Shown: piece after piece, positions 31,337-41,983 of the stretch
Position numbering within the stretch: the first letter of the stretch is position 1
Layout of the letters: each line of letters opens with the position of its first letter
NCBI GenBank assembly: GCA_043228905.1
Contig: JBHGNT010000022.1
Location: 9,052,001-9,116,000 of the forward strand
DNA length: 64,000 nucleotides
Direction of reading: 5' to 3'
DNA from: Azolla caroliniana
Taxonomy: Eukaryota; Polypodiophyta
The notes under the pieces: generated by a model
The model's input: only the letters and a program-made list of their open reading frames with translations
Databases searched by the model: none
What the model was told of the DNA's origin: nothing
Position numbers and translations under genes: made by a program

Positions 31337-33027
31337 TCAATCGTCTCCTTGCTCAAGGCACTTTGACTCGTTCACAATAGTGTCTTTGATAGATGTTTTG
31401 ATCACATCCTTCAAATCCTCATGGCTTGCTTGGCCATCGCCATCCCTTGTCATATTTTGCTCAAACTCTTTGTTGCACATATAAGCTTTAACCCTTGCTT
31501 CTTCCCCATCACTATCCTTCTCTTGGGTCTTACATTGGTTAATGCCCAAGTCTCTAGAACGAGTGTGGAGGGACCCATACATTTCCATCGTTCGCCTTTT
31601 TCGTGTTGCACTTAGCCATTTCCATCTTAAAGTTGCTCGAATCAGCATTGACCTTTGCTTCCTCGCCGTCGTTGCTCGAATCAGCATTGACCTTTGCTTC
31701 CTCTCCGTCGTTGCTCGAATCAACATTGAACTTTGCTTCCTCACCGCCAGCTTCCGTCTCTTAGGTCGTACATCGGTTAATGCCCAAGTCTCTAGAACGA
31801 GTGCGGGGAAAAGCTCTTCATGGTCATTCACCATCTTCGCCTTGACGTCATTTTCCATAGCTATTCCTTCAAACTCGTGGGCCTCGTACCCATTGATCCT
31901 TTTTATTGAGCAATCCTTTATTATGCTTCTCTCTTCGTCGCATGTATTCGTTTCGACTTCCGGCTCCTCGCTGACACCTTCCATCTCTTGGGTCTCACGT
32001 TGGTTCTTTGACGCAACTGCCCAGGTCTCCGGAGCGTGTGGAGAAACTCCGGTCGTGATCGTTGTCGACACTTATTGTCTTGTTCATAGCCGCCTCCTCA
32101 ATGTCATCTTTAGCGGCTAGATCTTCAATTACGCTAGCCTCACACTCTTGATCTCCATTGATGCAAGCTTCGATTTGGCTTGATCCATCATCCGTTGTTT
32201 CGAACACGACGCATGTTCCGAAACATTCGACCTCCTTTGAAATGGCCGTCATCGTCCTGGAGTCATCATCAATCTTCTTTTCATGTTGGATGTGTTGTTT
32301 AGGCGTCTCGATTTCTTTAGATGCTTTTGCTTTCCCCATGCTCGGCCTTATCAAGTCAATGTCATCAAGCCACCGACGACGTCTATCGATCTTGTTGCAT
32401 GCTTGCTTCACCACAACCCAATCCGCCACAAGCTCGTTCGCTTGGGTGGGTATCATCTTCGAGGAGAGTCCCCAACTCTCGTCTATCCTTCATATCCACA
32501 ACCTTTAAGAATTACAAACTCTTGTCCTCCTCAAGTAGCACTTGGTCCATGGTGGGGAGATGACTAAACATCTGGTCGAACTCGTCGTACACCCTTGAGA
32601 CGCTCATCTTCTTATTCTTCTTTTCTATCCACTTCATTAGGGCATGTCGAGTCATCCTCGTCGAGTCTTCAATCACGAATTCCGCTAATATCGCTTTCTC
32701 GAACTCGGACCATGTCGTCTTACCTTCTTGATGCTCGATGACGCGTCTTTGAATGTTGTTAGCGACCACTCTCTTGAAACTTGTGATTTGACGTGCTTCA
32801 GACATGTCCCTCTGATTCATCTCCCTTTTGTTCCTTCCATCAAATTGATCCTCGAGCTCCAGGACACGGTCGACGGCCTTCTCCACGCTCGCATAGTTGA
32901 CTCGAGATCTCATCATTTGTTCGATGATCAACATCATCCTTCCGAACTCTCCCACTTGATTGCTTGAGGATGCCATCTCCAAGTTTCGGTTGATCCTTGA
33001 CTTGATCCTTCCTGCCGCCTCTTTCAC
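31337..33027 (-). pseudogene. Gypsy G0 gag-like coding region with a repeated acidic tail
   Basis: 33027-32512 encodes a gag N-terminus (MKEAAGRIKSRINRN..., RQITSFKRVVANNIQRRVIE, EEDKSL) homologous to the inverted segment of G4. Stop at 32512 and a small frameshift (ACCCACCCAAG for the expected GATACCCAAG region) follow. 32456-31995 continues TQANELVADWVVVKQACNKI into an acidic, low-complexity tail. 32071-31337 has three copies of a 15-residue RKQRSMLIRATT-like unit (31630-31750) and three looser W/D-aL.D/N...-type repeats. No zinc knuckle, protease, RT or integrase is found before the polypurine tract. Confidence 0.75.
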
Positions 33028-33048
33028 GTCAGGTTCACCACTTAATTA

Positions 33049-34259
33049 TGTCGTGAAGATCTGTCACTACGTGTGGATCGCGAGGCGGAACCGCTAGAGT
33101 TTTGGACTGGAAGGATTCGAAGTTGCACTAGCTTTAGCGAGAAAGAAATTAAGATAGATTGAAAGAGAGAGAGATTGAGATAAGATAGACCGATTGATTT
33201 TAGATTGAGAGAGATTAAGATTGATACTCTTGACTTTAGATTTGAATAACAAGATTAATACATCAATTGGATAACGAAATTTCTTCTTAATATTAATTTT
33301 GGTATAAAGTACAAAGCTTCCCAAAAATTTTACCGTAGTCTTTCATCTTTTTCCTCCCCTCTTTTATAGATGCCCTCATGCATTTGAGGGTACAAGACAT
33401 GCATAAAATGCATGTTTGCCATTTGGCGCTCATGTATTACATGTGGTGCATGATAACCATGTCACTCAATTTAGCTCTCATGTATGAGAGTTTACATGTG
33501 TTACAATGATAAAAATATAATTCTAAAAAAATGTGTTGGCTTAGTGGTAAGCCTATTGACTCTCAACTTGGAGGTGCAAGGTTCAAATCCTTAATTTCCT
33601 TCCTTGTGTATATGTATAAATATTTATTTATTTATTTATCTATCTAGCTGTCGGGTGCCGGGCGCCGGTTACTATTCGGTCGCCGATCGCCGATCGCCGG
33701 TTACCGTTCGGTCGCTAGATCCCGGTTACCGTTCGGACGCTGGATCCCGGTTACCGTTTAGACGCCGGATCCTGATTCCGTCGCCGGATGCCAGATCCCG
33801 ATTCCGGTTGCCGATTACCGCCGGCTCACCGGCTCCGTTGCCGATCCGGTTTTGGTTGGCCAAAACCTTTGCAAGTAACCAGGCCACACCCATTCATCCA
33901 ATAGCTTAGTTCAAGTCACCTTGAACTCTCTATGCTCCACACATAGACACAAAGATAATAGCTTTTGCTCTACCTTATGTATGGTGAGATCCTTTTTTCT
34001 TGTCTATGTGGGATATCTCACAATTTTATTTTTCTCTTTGTCTTTGCAAACTTCCTACCCACATAAGTTGACACTTAGATGTTTGTTTCTTATGTAGTAA
34101 AGTGCATCCGAAAGCTCTTCTCAAGACCTCCACCTTTTTGTACTAAGATATTAAACTTACTAAAAATTAGTATCTTCACTATTATTTTTTTATATGAATC
34201 ACACTTGATTTCATACGTTTTATGTGATTTTCACACCATTGCCGAAAATCTTCACGACA
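33049..34259 (-). repeat. Gypsy G0 5' LTR
   Basis: 1211 bp. Adjoins the primer site (33023-33040) and ends at copia B RT sequence (34260). Contains one CCGG-rich block (about 33640-33860) and one tRNA-like motif. Confidence 0.92.
33535..33595 (+). other. tRNA-like A-box/B-box motif in the G0 5' LTR
   Basis: GGCTTAGTGGTAAGCC (33538-33553) forms a perfect D-arm-like hairpin; GGTTCAAATCC at 33580-33590. Antisense to the LTR, at the same place as in the other three LTR copies. Confidence 0.58.
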
Positions 34260-35808
34260 ACGACACATGGGATCTCGTCCCCCACTCACCGCACAGGAAG
34301 GCGATCTGATGTGGATGGATCTACAAGGTGAAGTATAATGCCAATGGCTCCGTCAACCACTACAAAGCTCGAGTCGTAGCAAAAGGATACGCACAAACAC
34401 ATGGCATTGACTACGAAGAACCATTTGTGTCGGTGGCAAAGATGACAACTGTGTGGACCGTAATTGCACTCGCAGCGGTTAAAGGGTGGCACCTCCGTCA
34501 AATGAACGTCAAGAACACCTTTTGTCAAGGTGAATTAGATGAGGAGGTGTACATGGTGCAACCACCCGACTTCGAATCGCACATTCATCCAAAAGCCTTA
34601 TGCCAACTCAAGAAGCCTCTCTACGGCCTTAAGCAAGCACCACGTGCTTGGCATTTGAAGATTACGCACTATCTTCATCAAATCGGCTTTCGAATGTCAA
34701 AATCCGACAACTCCCTCTACGTATGACACGACTCTAGAAGCCTAATTTTCATCATCCTATACGTGGATGATCTGATCATTGGAGGTGAAAGTCTAGTCGA
34801 CATCAACAAGGTCAAGTTCCTCCTCTCCGGAAACTTCGAGATGACGAACATGAAGGAGCTCCATTTATTCCTTGGCATCGAAGTAATTCGGATTCCGGCC
34901 GGCATTATGATCTCTCAACGGCCAACTTGTTATACAAGTTACGGATGACTGAGTGCAAATCGTTCGCTACGCCTCTCAATCGAAACCACAAACTAGATGC
35001 TGACTCCGGCACAAACGAGTGCAAGCCGACCCAATATCGTCAACTGATCGGGAGTCTCATCTATCTCACGATCACTCGACCCGACCTTAGCTATCTAGTC
35101 GAACTCCTCAGCCAATTCATGCAAAAACCATGCGACATTCACTTGGATTACGCTAAGCGAGTATTACAATACGTGAGCGGCGCAATGGATTACAACGTTC
35201 TCTACGCATCGGGTACACAAACACAGACTGGGCTGGCTACAAAGCCGATCGACGATCGAGCTCCGGATTTGTCTTCTCCCTCGGCAGCGAAGCGATTTCG
35301 TGGAGTAGCAAGAAGCAACCCTAAACCCTAAACCCTAAACCCTAAACCGTCGCTCTTTCGAGTACGGAGCCAGAATATAGGGGCGCAACCGTAGCTGTAT
35401 GTGAAGCTGTATGGCTCAAGAGGATTTTGAAGGATCTGGGTGTTCCCATCAAGGATTCGACTCCCCTTTACTGCGACAACATGAGCAATATATATCTGGC
35501 TCGGAACCCGGTGTTCCACGCACGCACAAAGCATATCGAAGTGCACTATCACTTCATTTGAGAGCGCGTATAGGCCGGAGATGTCGACCTTCAACACATC
35601 AACACGAATCTTCAGACGATCGACATCTTCACCAAAGCCTTAGGAGCCGACAAGCTTCGGCAATTCATGTCAGACCTTGGATTGACGATCCCTGACTTGC
35701 CAAGCTTGAGGGGGAGTACAAGCGAGAACCGGATACCGTCCGAACCGGATACCAACCGAAGCGGACATCAATTGAAAGGAACCAACCCGAGTTGAGCTTG
35801 AGGGGGAG
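34260..35808 (+). pseudogene. Copia B RT and RNase H
   Basis: Continues B pol after G0: DTWDLVPHSPHRKAI, stop, WIYKVKYNANGSVNHYKARV, GYAQTHGIDYEEPFVSVAKM, RQMNVKNTFCQGELDEEVYM, GLKQAPRAWHL, catalytic LYVDDLIIGG (intact), then RNase H. Breaks are stop at 34312, TGA at 34724-34726, a deletion near 34918, a frameshift near 35215 in the GYTDADW region, and an inserted telomere repeat at 35319. The frame can be followed to VELEGEC-stop across the purine tract into the LTR. Confidence 0.88.
35319..35348 (+). repeat. Interstitial telomere repeat, four CCCTAAA units
   Basis: Four exact CCCTAAA units plus CC inserted in copia B RNase H codons, between SSKKQP and the LSSTEVEYRGA motif. The uninterrupted counterpart in copia A' (about 5460-5510) lacks it. 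The sequence flanking the array is ordinary copia coding sequence. Confidence 0.95.
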
Positions 35809-35840
35809 TGTTAAGAATCAAGCTCAACATAGCACAACGT
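35809..35840 (+). repeat. Copia B 3' LTR, first 32 bp
   Basis: TGTTAAGAATCAAGCTCAAC..., preceded by the tract GCTTGAGGGGGAG. Interrupted at ACGT by gypsy G3. Confidence 0.92.
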
Positions 35841-36456
35841 TGTCGAGGTATTCCTCGCGGATGCGTGGAATGAGGCGGGACCTCGGGGGTCCTGTACCGA
35901 AGAGCAAGAGAGAAAGGAGAAGAGACCCACTACGTGCGAGAGTAGATTCACAGGGACACGGCCCTTCGACACAAAGACGCGAGTGGGACAGCGACATAGA
36001 GAGACACGAATGTATGTATGTATGTATTAACAAAGACAAACAACAAAACACGAAGTCGGTTACAACCGAACAGGCCGGCGAACAGATGCCGATACCTACG
36101 CACAGAAAGGAAGGCGTAGGTTGGAGGTGCTGCCGGAAGCACTCGGGCATTCCTCAGAGCAGCGCGAGCCTCCCGAAACCTGCACAGAAGGAAGCTATGG
36201 AGTTTACGAACCAAAGAGAGAGAAGCCTTCGCACACAAACCGACAGCACTTCGTCCTCAACCCTCCGCGATTCCCTCGCCCCTCCTCGTCTCCCTCCTTT
36301 TATAGGCAAGGAAGGAGCCGTTTCCCCTTTACTTCCTACCTACCGAATCTGCCTGCCTAGGATCTCCTATGTACAACATAAGGTGCACGTGCATGAAGAG
36401 CCGGTTCCTACGCTCCGGTGCACCGATTTCGCTTGTGGACGGTTTTCTTCACGACA
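35841..36456 (-). repeat. Gypsy G3 3' LTR
   Basis: 616 bp, plus-strand ends TGTCGAGGTATTCC...CTTCACGACA. It has an ATGT microsatellite with one more unit than the partner and lacks 8 bp present in the partner near 41555. The G-rich polypurine tract adjoins at 36457 (complement). Confidence 0.94.
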
Positions 36457-36529
36457 TCCACCCCCACCTAACCGCGCATCCACCGGCATGCACCAAATTG
36501 TGTTGGGATGGAGAAAACCGGTCCAGCCT

Positions 36530-39500
36530 TCATTCTCCGCCCGTCGGTTCTTCCTCGGTTTCGGATCGTTCGTCGTCGCGGTCCAGGTCAACCGGATCCG
36601 GCTCGTCGTCGTGACGCTTCTTGAACGCTTTGATCCGCTTCCCAGCTACCGGTATCGCCATTCTCGTACCGTCGAGTTCCGCCAGATGGTACGTCCCATT
36701 GTCGTTGGCGCTTTGTACCACGTAAGGCCCGAACCACCTTCTTGCGAACTTCCGTGTCGCTCGGTGCTGGTTGTCGAGGCTGCTATCATAGACTGGCACC
36801 CAGTCGCCTTCCTCGATCTTCTTCGGTCGGAGCCGGTGCGTTCGGTCGAACCGGGCTTTGTTCCTCGTCCTTGCCACCCGAAGCTTTCCCGCGGCCTGCT
36901 CCACGTCCTCCGGTCTTCGCTCGAGCTGTCGTATGCGCGCCGTCAACAGTTCCTCCCGGCTCATCTCGTCTCTCCAGTCCACGGTTGCCCATGAGGAGAT
37001 CGTACGTTCCATCGGCATGATCGGCTTCTGCCCAAACATGAGCTCTACCGGCATGAATCCGGTTACCGAACTGTGCGTAGTTCGGTCAGCCCACAACGCG
37101 TAAGGCAGCAGCCGCGGCCAGTTCCCGACTTGACCTCCGCATGCCCGAACTAACGCCTTGACGATCGGTCCGTGTCCGCGCTCCACCTTTCCATTCGCCT
37201 CCGGATTGTACGCAGTGGTAAGCGAGAGCTTGACTCCTAGCCGGTCGAACAGCTCCTCGGCCTCTTCGGCGTCCAACTCCCCGTGATCAGCCCCGATCTT
37301 CCCGACGCACCCGTACCGGCATATCACGTCCTCGATCAGGAACCGACATACGGCTGCAGTCATTTTGTTCTGAAGGGCTCGGCCTTCCACCTGGTTCGTC
37401 AGATCTTCCCGAGCCAGGACCAGATACCTCATCTGTCCTACTCCCATCGGCATCGTCGCCAGGTCTACCATCCATTTGAAGTGGATGGTCGGAGGGTACG
37501 TAGGGTGAAGCTCGTCCCGGTGTCGGACTATGGAGTGCATCTGACAGCTCTCGCAAGTTGTCACGAACCGATGCACGTCCCGGTACAGTCCCGGCCACCA
37601 ATACTTCCCCTTTATCTTCTCAAACGTGGCCCACGTTCCACGGTGTCCAGCCCAAGGGCTGTCGTAATAGGCCGTCAGCAGCTCCTCCTGTTCTTCCTTC
37701 ATTGTCACCACCCGGAGCGGGACGCCGTTCCTCTTCTTCGGGTGCTTCCATAAGTGTCCGTCCCAGAGGAAGAATCGGTATGCTTTCTTCCGGATCCGGT
37801 TGGCCTCGTCCCTCCTCCACGACGCATCCGGCGTCATTGTCCTCAAGAAACCACCGATCTGGAGCCACTTGCCGTCGTACTTGCTCTCGTCGAAGCCGTT
37901 AAGTGCCGGAGTGCTCGCCCCTTCGGTCGTCACGTACGCCGCCTCGAAGAAGTCCACGCCGACTTCTTCATCCTCCGAAACCATGCCGCTCTCATCATCA
38001 AACCTCGCCCTCGAAAGCATGTCGGCCATGGCGTTGTCTTTTCCGGAAATGTGTCGTACTTCCGGGTCTAGGGACTTGATGTACGCTATCCACCTGAGCA
38101 TCGCCAGGTCCGGTGTCGCACATCCGGAAACCATGCCGAGAATTGGCAGGCAATCCGTCTCGATAATCACTTCCGTCCCGATCAGGTAGTCTTTGTCGGC
38201 CTTTACTGCCGAAACGATACCCCAGAGTTCGCGTTTAACCTGGGCGTACCCTCGCTGTTGTTCACTGAGGACCTTTGCACCGAATCGGATCGGGAACCGA
38301 ATGTCGTCCCCGTCTTCTTGGTTAATGACCCATCCGATCCCGGTCGGACTCGTATCCACCGTTATGTATACCGGGGTACCCTTCTCGTAGACAACCTTCC
38401 GGAGCACCGGTGCTGCCGCAAGAGCTTCCTTCAGCTTCCGGACCGACTCAATGTGCTCGTCTCGCCCCTCGAATTTTCGCCCTTTCTTCAGCAACCCGTA
38501 TAGTGGCTCCGCAACGTGGGCGTAATGCGGGATCCATATGTGGTAGAACGCGCATGCCCCCAGGAACCTCCGAACTTCCGTAACCGAGCTACAGTCGGTC
38601 TTCATCGCGGAGATGGCTTCTACCTTTGCCGGAGACGGCTTCCGGCCATATGGTCCACATAGGTGCCCGACCACCAGGATTTCCGATTGCCCGAAGGCCG
38701 ATTTCTCCCCGGAGAAGGTGAGCCTCGCATCCTCTAGCCTTTGTAGCACCTTCTCGCAGTCGTCGATGTGTGTTGCCACGAATCGCCGGCATCCGTCCGG
38801 TCTGACTGTTGCGTCCCTCTCTTCTACCGGGCACCCCTTGATCAGAATGTCGTCTAGAAATGGCATGGTGATGTCCGGGATGCAATCCCTCAGTACCTTG
38901 TTCATTGCATTCACCATGTGGGCCACCGAGTTGGTCTCTCCTTGTGGCAGGGTACACATTCGCACCAGGCCGAGGGGAGTTCGCATCGTCGTAATGTCTC
39001 TGCTCTCCACGGCTAGTTGGAACTGGTCGTACCCCGAGTACAGATCACCAACCGAGTAAATCGACCTTCCGGCGAAGGCCTCAGCGAACTCGTCTATGGT
39101 CGGTCCGATTCCTGCGTTCCGAATGGTCACTCTGTTGACCGGCTGCAGGTCCTAAATGAAGCGCAATGTTCCGTTTTTCTTTGGTACGGTAAACCATCGG
39201 TTCGAGTATGGCGCGCTCGACGATTCGAGAATACCCATATCGACTTTCTGCCTCAGTAGCTCCATCAACTCCGGGATGTGAGCTCTTGGTACCGGAATCG
39301 GCTTGAGATTCCACGGCACATGCGGTACCGTGAATATCACCATCGGCTCCACGATTGTCGGGTCTACGCACCCGATCTCTTCCGGCGAGAATGCGAAGGC
39401 TTTCCCGTGCCTTCCGAGCATTCTCCGAAACCGGTCTTCCTCCGCCGGCAGTAGGAACCCGCCCCCACCGATCTTGAGCTCCCGGAGCGTCCCGTCGGTG

Positions 39501-39889
39501 AAGGTGTGTCCTATGCAGGCCGGATCTCGAAAACTGGGGTCCGACGCCACCCCTCTGATTCGGGACTCGCTGCCCTCCGGCAAGGGTGCCGCGACTGGCC
39601 TTACCTTCCGGTCCACAGTCTTGTACTTCGTGCTAACTCGGGCCGTCCGATCCGACCCGAGCCCCCGACTGAAGCTCGCGATGACTTTGTACATCTCTTC
39701 GGAACATACCGGTATCGTCCGGTCTTCGTTAAGGTCTTCTCCGGCTACCTTCCTCAGCATTCCCAAGGTGTCGTCGAAGGAGACCGCCTCCACGGCTCCG
39801 CTGATTTCCTCGTCCGGGCCGAGAACTCCGCACGCTCGAAGTCGCACTTCCGCCCTTGTTTTTTCTCGGCCGACGATGCCGACTATCAT
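36530..39889 (-). pseudogene. Gypsy G3 pol: RT, RNase H and integrase, one stop codon
   Basis: The frame from 39889 (MIVGIVGREKTRAEV..., LPAEEDRFRRMLGRHGKAFA, PYSNRWFTVPKKNGTLRFI) is stopped once by TAG at 39152-39154 where sister copies have Gln (FIQDLQPVN). An 866-codon frame follows with RT catalytic FLDDILIKG, RNase H (VYITVDTSPTGIGWVINQED, VIIETDCLPI), integrase zinc finger (TTCESCQMHSIVRHR) and core (FKWMVDLATMP, GADHGELDAEE, NPEANGKVERGHG), and the C-terminal GDWVPVYDSSLDNQHRATRK..RRWFGPYVV block. It ends at 36530. The second catalytic Asp tract reads GADHGE where sisters have VADRGE. Confidence 0.92.
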
Positions 39890-39993
39890 ACACCCTCCGT
39901 TGTTGGAGAAGCAAAATTTCCTACCTATCGTACAGTCGTGGGGTCTTTTCCGAGTGTCCGGGCTGTCTCGGCCCCACGCCTTGGCAGCCCTCT

Positions 39994-41181
39994 TTAAAAA
40001 TCCTCCCGGTTTCTCTCGTGGTTCGGCCGCACCATCAGAAATTGCACCGAATGGCGCCCGTCCTGGCTTTTGACCCTCGCGTAGGCCGAACCGTTGTCCA
40101 GCACCTTGGTCTCCATTCTCGCCGCCGTGATGTATGGTTCCCCTAATATGACCAGATGCGAGGACGTCTCCTGTACGAAGAAGTGCTGGTCAATCTCGAC
40201 GTCGCCGATCTTTACTCGCACATTCGGGCAGGCCCCGTGCAGTTCCTCGGTGGCGCGCGTCGCCGCCCATATCTTCCACCCGTGCCTGGTGTTGATCGGC
40301 CACTTTCCCTTCTTATAGAAGTCCATGGACATTAGGTTTATTTCCGAACCACGGTCCACCAACGCCACCACCGGTTCCTGCACATCTCCGATCTTTACCG
40401 GGGTCTCCGTGGTCGCTCGGGCCCAGTGTGGCCTCGAATAGTGGCTCTCCGCCCACTCATCTGCCAACGCCGAGTCGTCGATGTGCGTCGTCCGCACCTC
40501 CACCGGTCTTTCTGGTTCCGTCTCCATCGACAGCCTCTTCCGTTTCACCAAGTCTACAATGGAGTCGTGGAACTCCTTCTTGGCGATCCCTAGCACCTCC
40601 CGCAATGACAGCTCCACTTTGCTGTCGAGGATCCGTTCTTCTAGGACCTTTCGTAGGTCCGTAGTCCTTTCTATTTCCGTCCCCAGTCGGTATCCGCCCT
40701 TCCTGGGGTTATCTTGCGAGCCGGACCCACCGGCATCGTTCCGTCGTTGCCCGAATCGGGTCTCGTACCATTGTGAGGGCCCGGCCACTCCGGCTTTCCC
40801 CACTCGTTTGTCTTCTACCAAAGCCTCGTAGTTCCGGCAGGCGGCTTCTACAAAGCCCGTCTTCTCCTCGACCGGATCGCTCCACCCGGTTATTTCCCGG
40901 ACCCGTCTCTCAGCGCGGTCCGTTTCGTCTTTCCTTAGTCGTGCGCCGGCAAGACCTTCCAGCATTGCCGACCAGAATCCGTCTTTGCCCTCCTTTCGGG
41001 CCTCGCCGCCCCCGACCCGAATGCCGGCCGACGCCGAGTAGTGGATGGCCTCCACGTGTCGGGCCGCTGCCTCTTCCATCAGTCTCTTCATACCTCCTCG
41101 TCCGTCGTTTTGGTTTAGGGCCCTTCTGGTGTTGCCGGCGTGCACCCGGCCTTCCCACAGGTACACCACCCGGTTCCTCAA
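39994..41181 (-). pseudogene. Gypsy G3 gag C-terminus and protease
   Basis: 395-codon frame: RNRVVYLWEGRVHAG, GRGGMKRLMEEAAARHVEAI, EITGWSDPVEEKTGF, RTTDLRKVLEERILDSKVEL, protease core VVALVDRGSEINLMSMDFYK, HFFVQETSSHLVILGEPYIT, QFLMVRPNHERNREDF. The protease active site is D-R-G, where G1 and G4 have D-H-G. It lacks the zinc knuckle, which lay in the deleted gag portion. The first codons are a fusion across the deletion. Confidence 0.88.
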
Positions 41182-41279
41182 CGTCGGAGCCCTCGCGTGC
41201 GCTCAATATCCGATCCACGGCCGAAGCCATGGCCTCCGCAAGATCCGACCCTTTCATCTTTTGCTCGTTTGCCGCCTCC
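41182..41279 (-). pseudogene. Gypsy G3 gag N-terminal stub
   Basis: From ATG just after the primer site: MKEAANEQKMKGSDLAEAMA, SAVDRILSAREGS, then it jumps in another frame to the VVYLW...GRVH block. G1 has roughly 270 residues (capsid-like region and knuckle) between these points, so G3 cannot make a complete gag. Confidence 0.82.
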
Positions 41280-41301
41280 TTCATGTCGGGTTCACCAAAG
41301 A

Positions 41302-41921
41302 TGTCGAGGTATTCCTCGCGGATGCGTGGAATGAGGCGGGACCTCGGGGGTCTTGTACCGAAGAGCAAGAGAGAAAGGAGAAGAGACCCACTACGTGCGA
41401 GAGTAAATTCACAGGGACACGGCCCTTCGACACAGAGACGCGAGTGGGACAGCGACATAGAGAGACACGAATGTATGTATGTATTAACAAAGACAAACAA
41501 CAAAACACGAAGTCGGTTACAACCGAACAGGCCGGCGAACAGATGCCGATACCTGTTCGTAAACGCACAGAAAGGAAGGAGTAGGTTGGAGGTGCTGCCG
41601 GAAGCACTCGGGCATTCCTCAGAGCAGCGCGAGCCTCCCGAAACCTGCACAGAAGGAAGCTATGGAGTTTGCGAACCAGAGAGAGAGAAGCCTTCGCACA
41701 CAAACCGACAGCACTTCGTCCTCGACCCTCCGCGATTCCCTCGCCCCTCCTCGTCTCCCTCCTTTTATAGGCAAGGAAGGAGCCGTTTCCCCTTTACTTC
41801 CTACCTACCGAATCTGCCTGCCTAGGATCTCCTATGTACAACATAAGGCGCACGTGCATGAAGAGCCGGTTCCTACGCTCCGGTGCACCGATTCCGCTTG
41901 TGGACGGTTTTCTTCACGACA
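41302..41921 (-). repeat. Gypsy G3 5' LTR
   Basis: 620 bp, partner of 35841-36456, ends followed by the ACGT duplication and copia B LTR sequence. Confidence 0.94.
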
Positions 41922-41983
41922 ACGTGTGAACACACCTTTTGAGAATCTATGATTACTCAAAGGTCAAGAGTCACACCACTACT
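41922..41983 (+). repeat. Copia B 3' LTR, middle piece
   Basis: ACGTGTGAACACACCTTTTG... continues the B LTR after G3 (compare 7262-7325 in the 5' LTR) up to the CTACT target of the next solo LTR. Confidence 0.92.

Larger units (their letters stand above)
15992..34259 (-). mobile_element. Gypsy G0, a non-autonomous element with 1.2-1.4 kb LTRs, inserted in copia B pol
   Basis: Minus-strand element. 5' LTR 33049-34259, primer site 33023-33040, a short internal region (31091-33022) with gag-like coding but no protease, RT or integrase, a polypurine tract beside 31090, and a 3' LTR (30050-31090 plus 15992-16372) split by gypsy G1. LTR ends are TGTCGTGAAG...CTTCACGACA style. Flanks are ACTA (left) and ACGA (right), a 4-bp duplication with one change. 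LTRs, primer site and polypurine tract are of the same type as G4, which could supply enzymes in trans. Confidence 0.85.
35841..41921 (-). mobile_element. Gypsy G3, near-complete element with a gag deletion
   Basis: 6.1 kb minus-strand element. 5' LTR 41302-41921, primer site 41280-41297, a deleted gag, protease and pol, polypurine tract, and 3' LTR 35841-36456. Target duplication ACGT (35837-35840 and 41922-41925) inside the copia B 3' LTR. The LTRs differ by only a few substitutions plus a 4-bp and an 8-bp indel by eye, so it is among the youngest insertions here. Confidence 0.93.

Noticed and set aside
35319-35348. Chromosome end or assembly end
   Set aside because: Only four units, and copia B coding sequence continues on both sides in the same frame context.
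36530-37020. Plus-strand ORFs through the gypsy pol genes (for example 35792-36994, 40773-41825, 38613-39059)
   Set aside because: Shadows of the real minus-strand gag-pol frames; no motifs, and composition follows the antisense codons.
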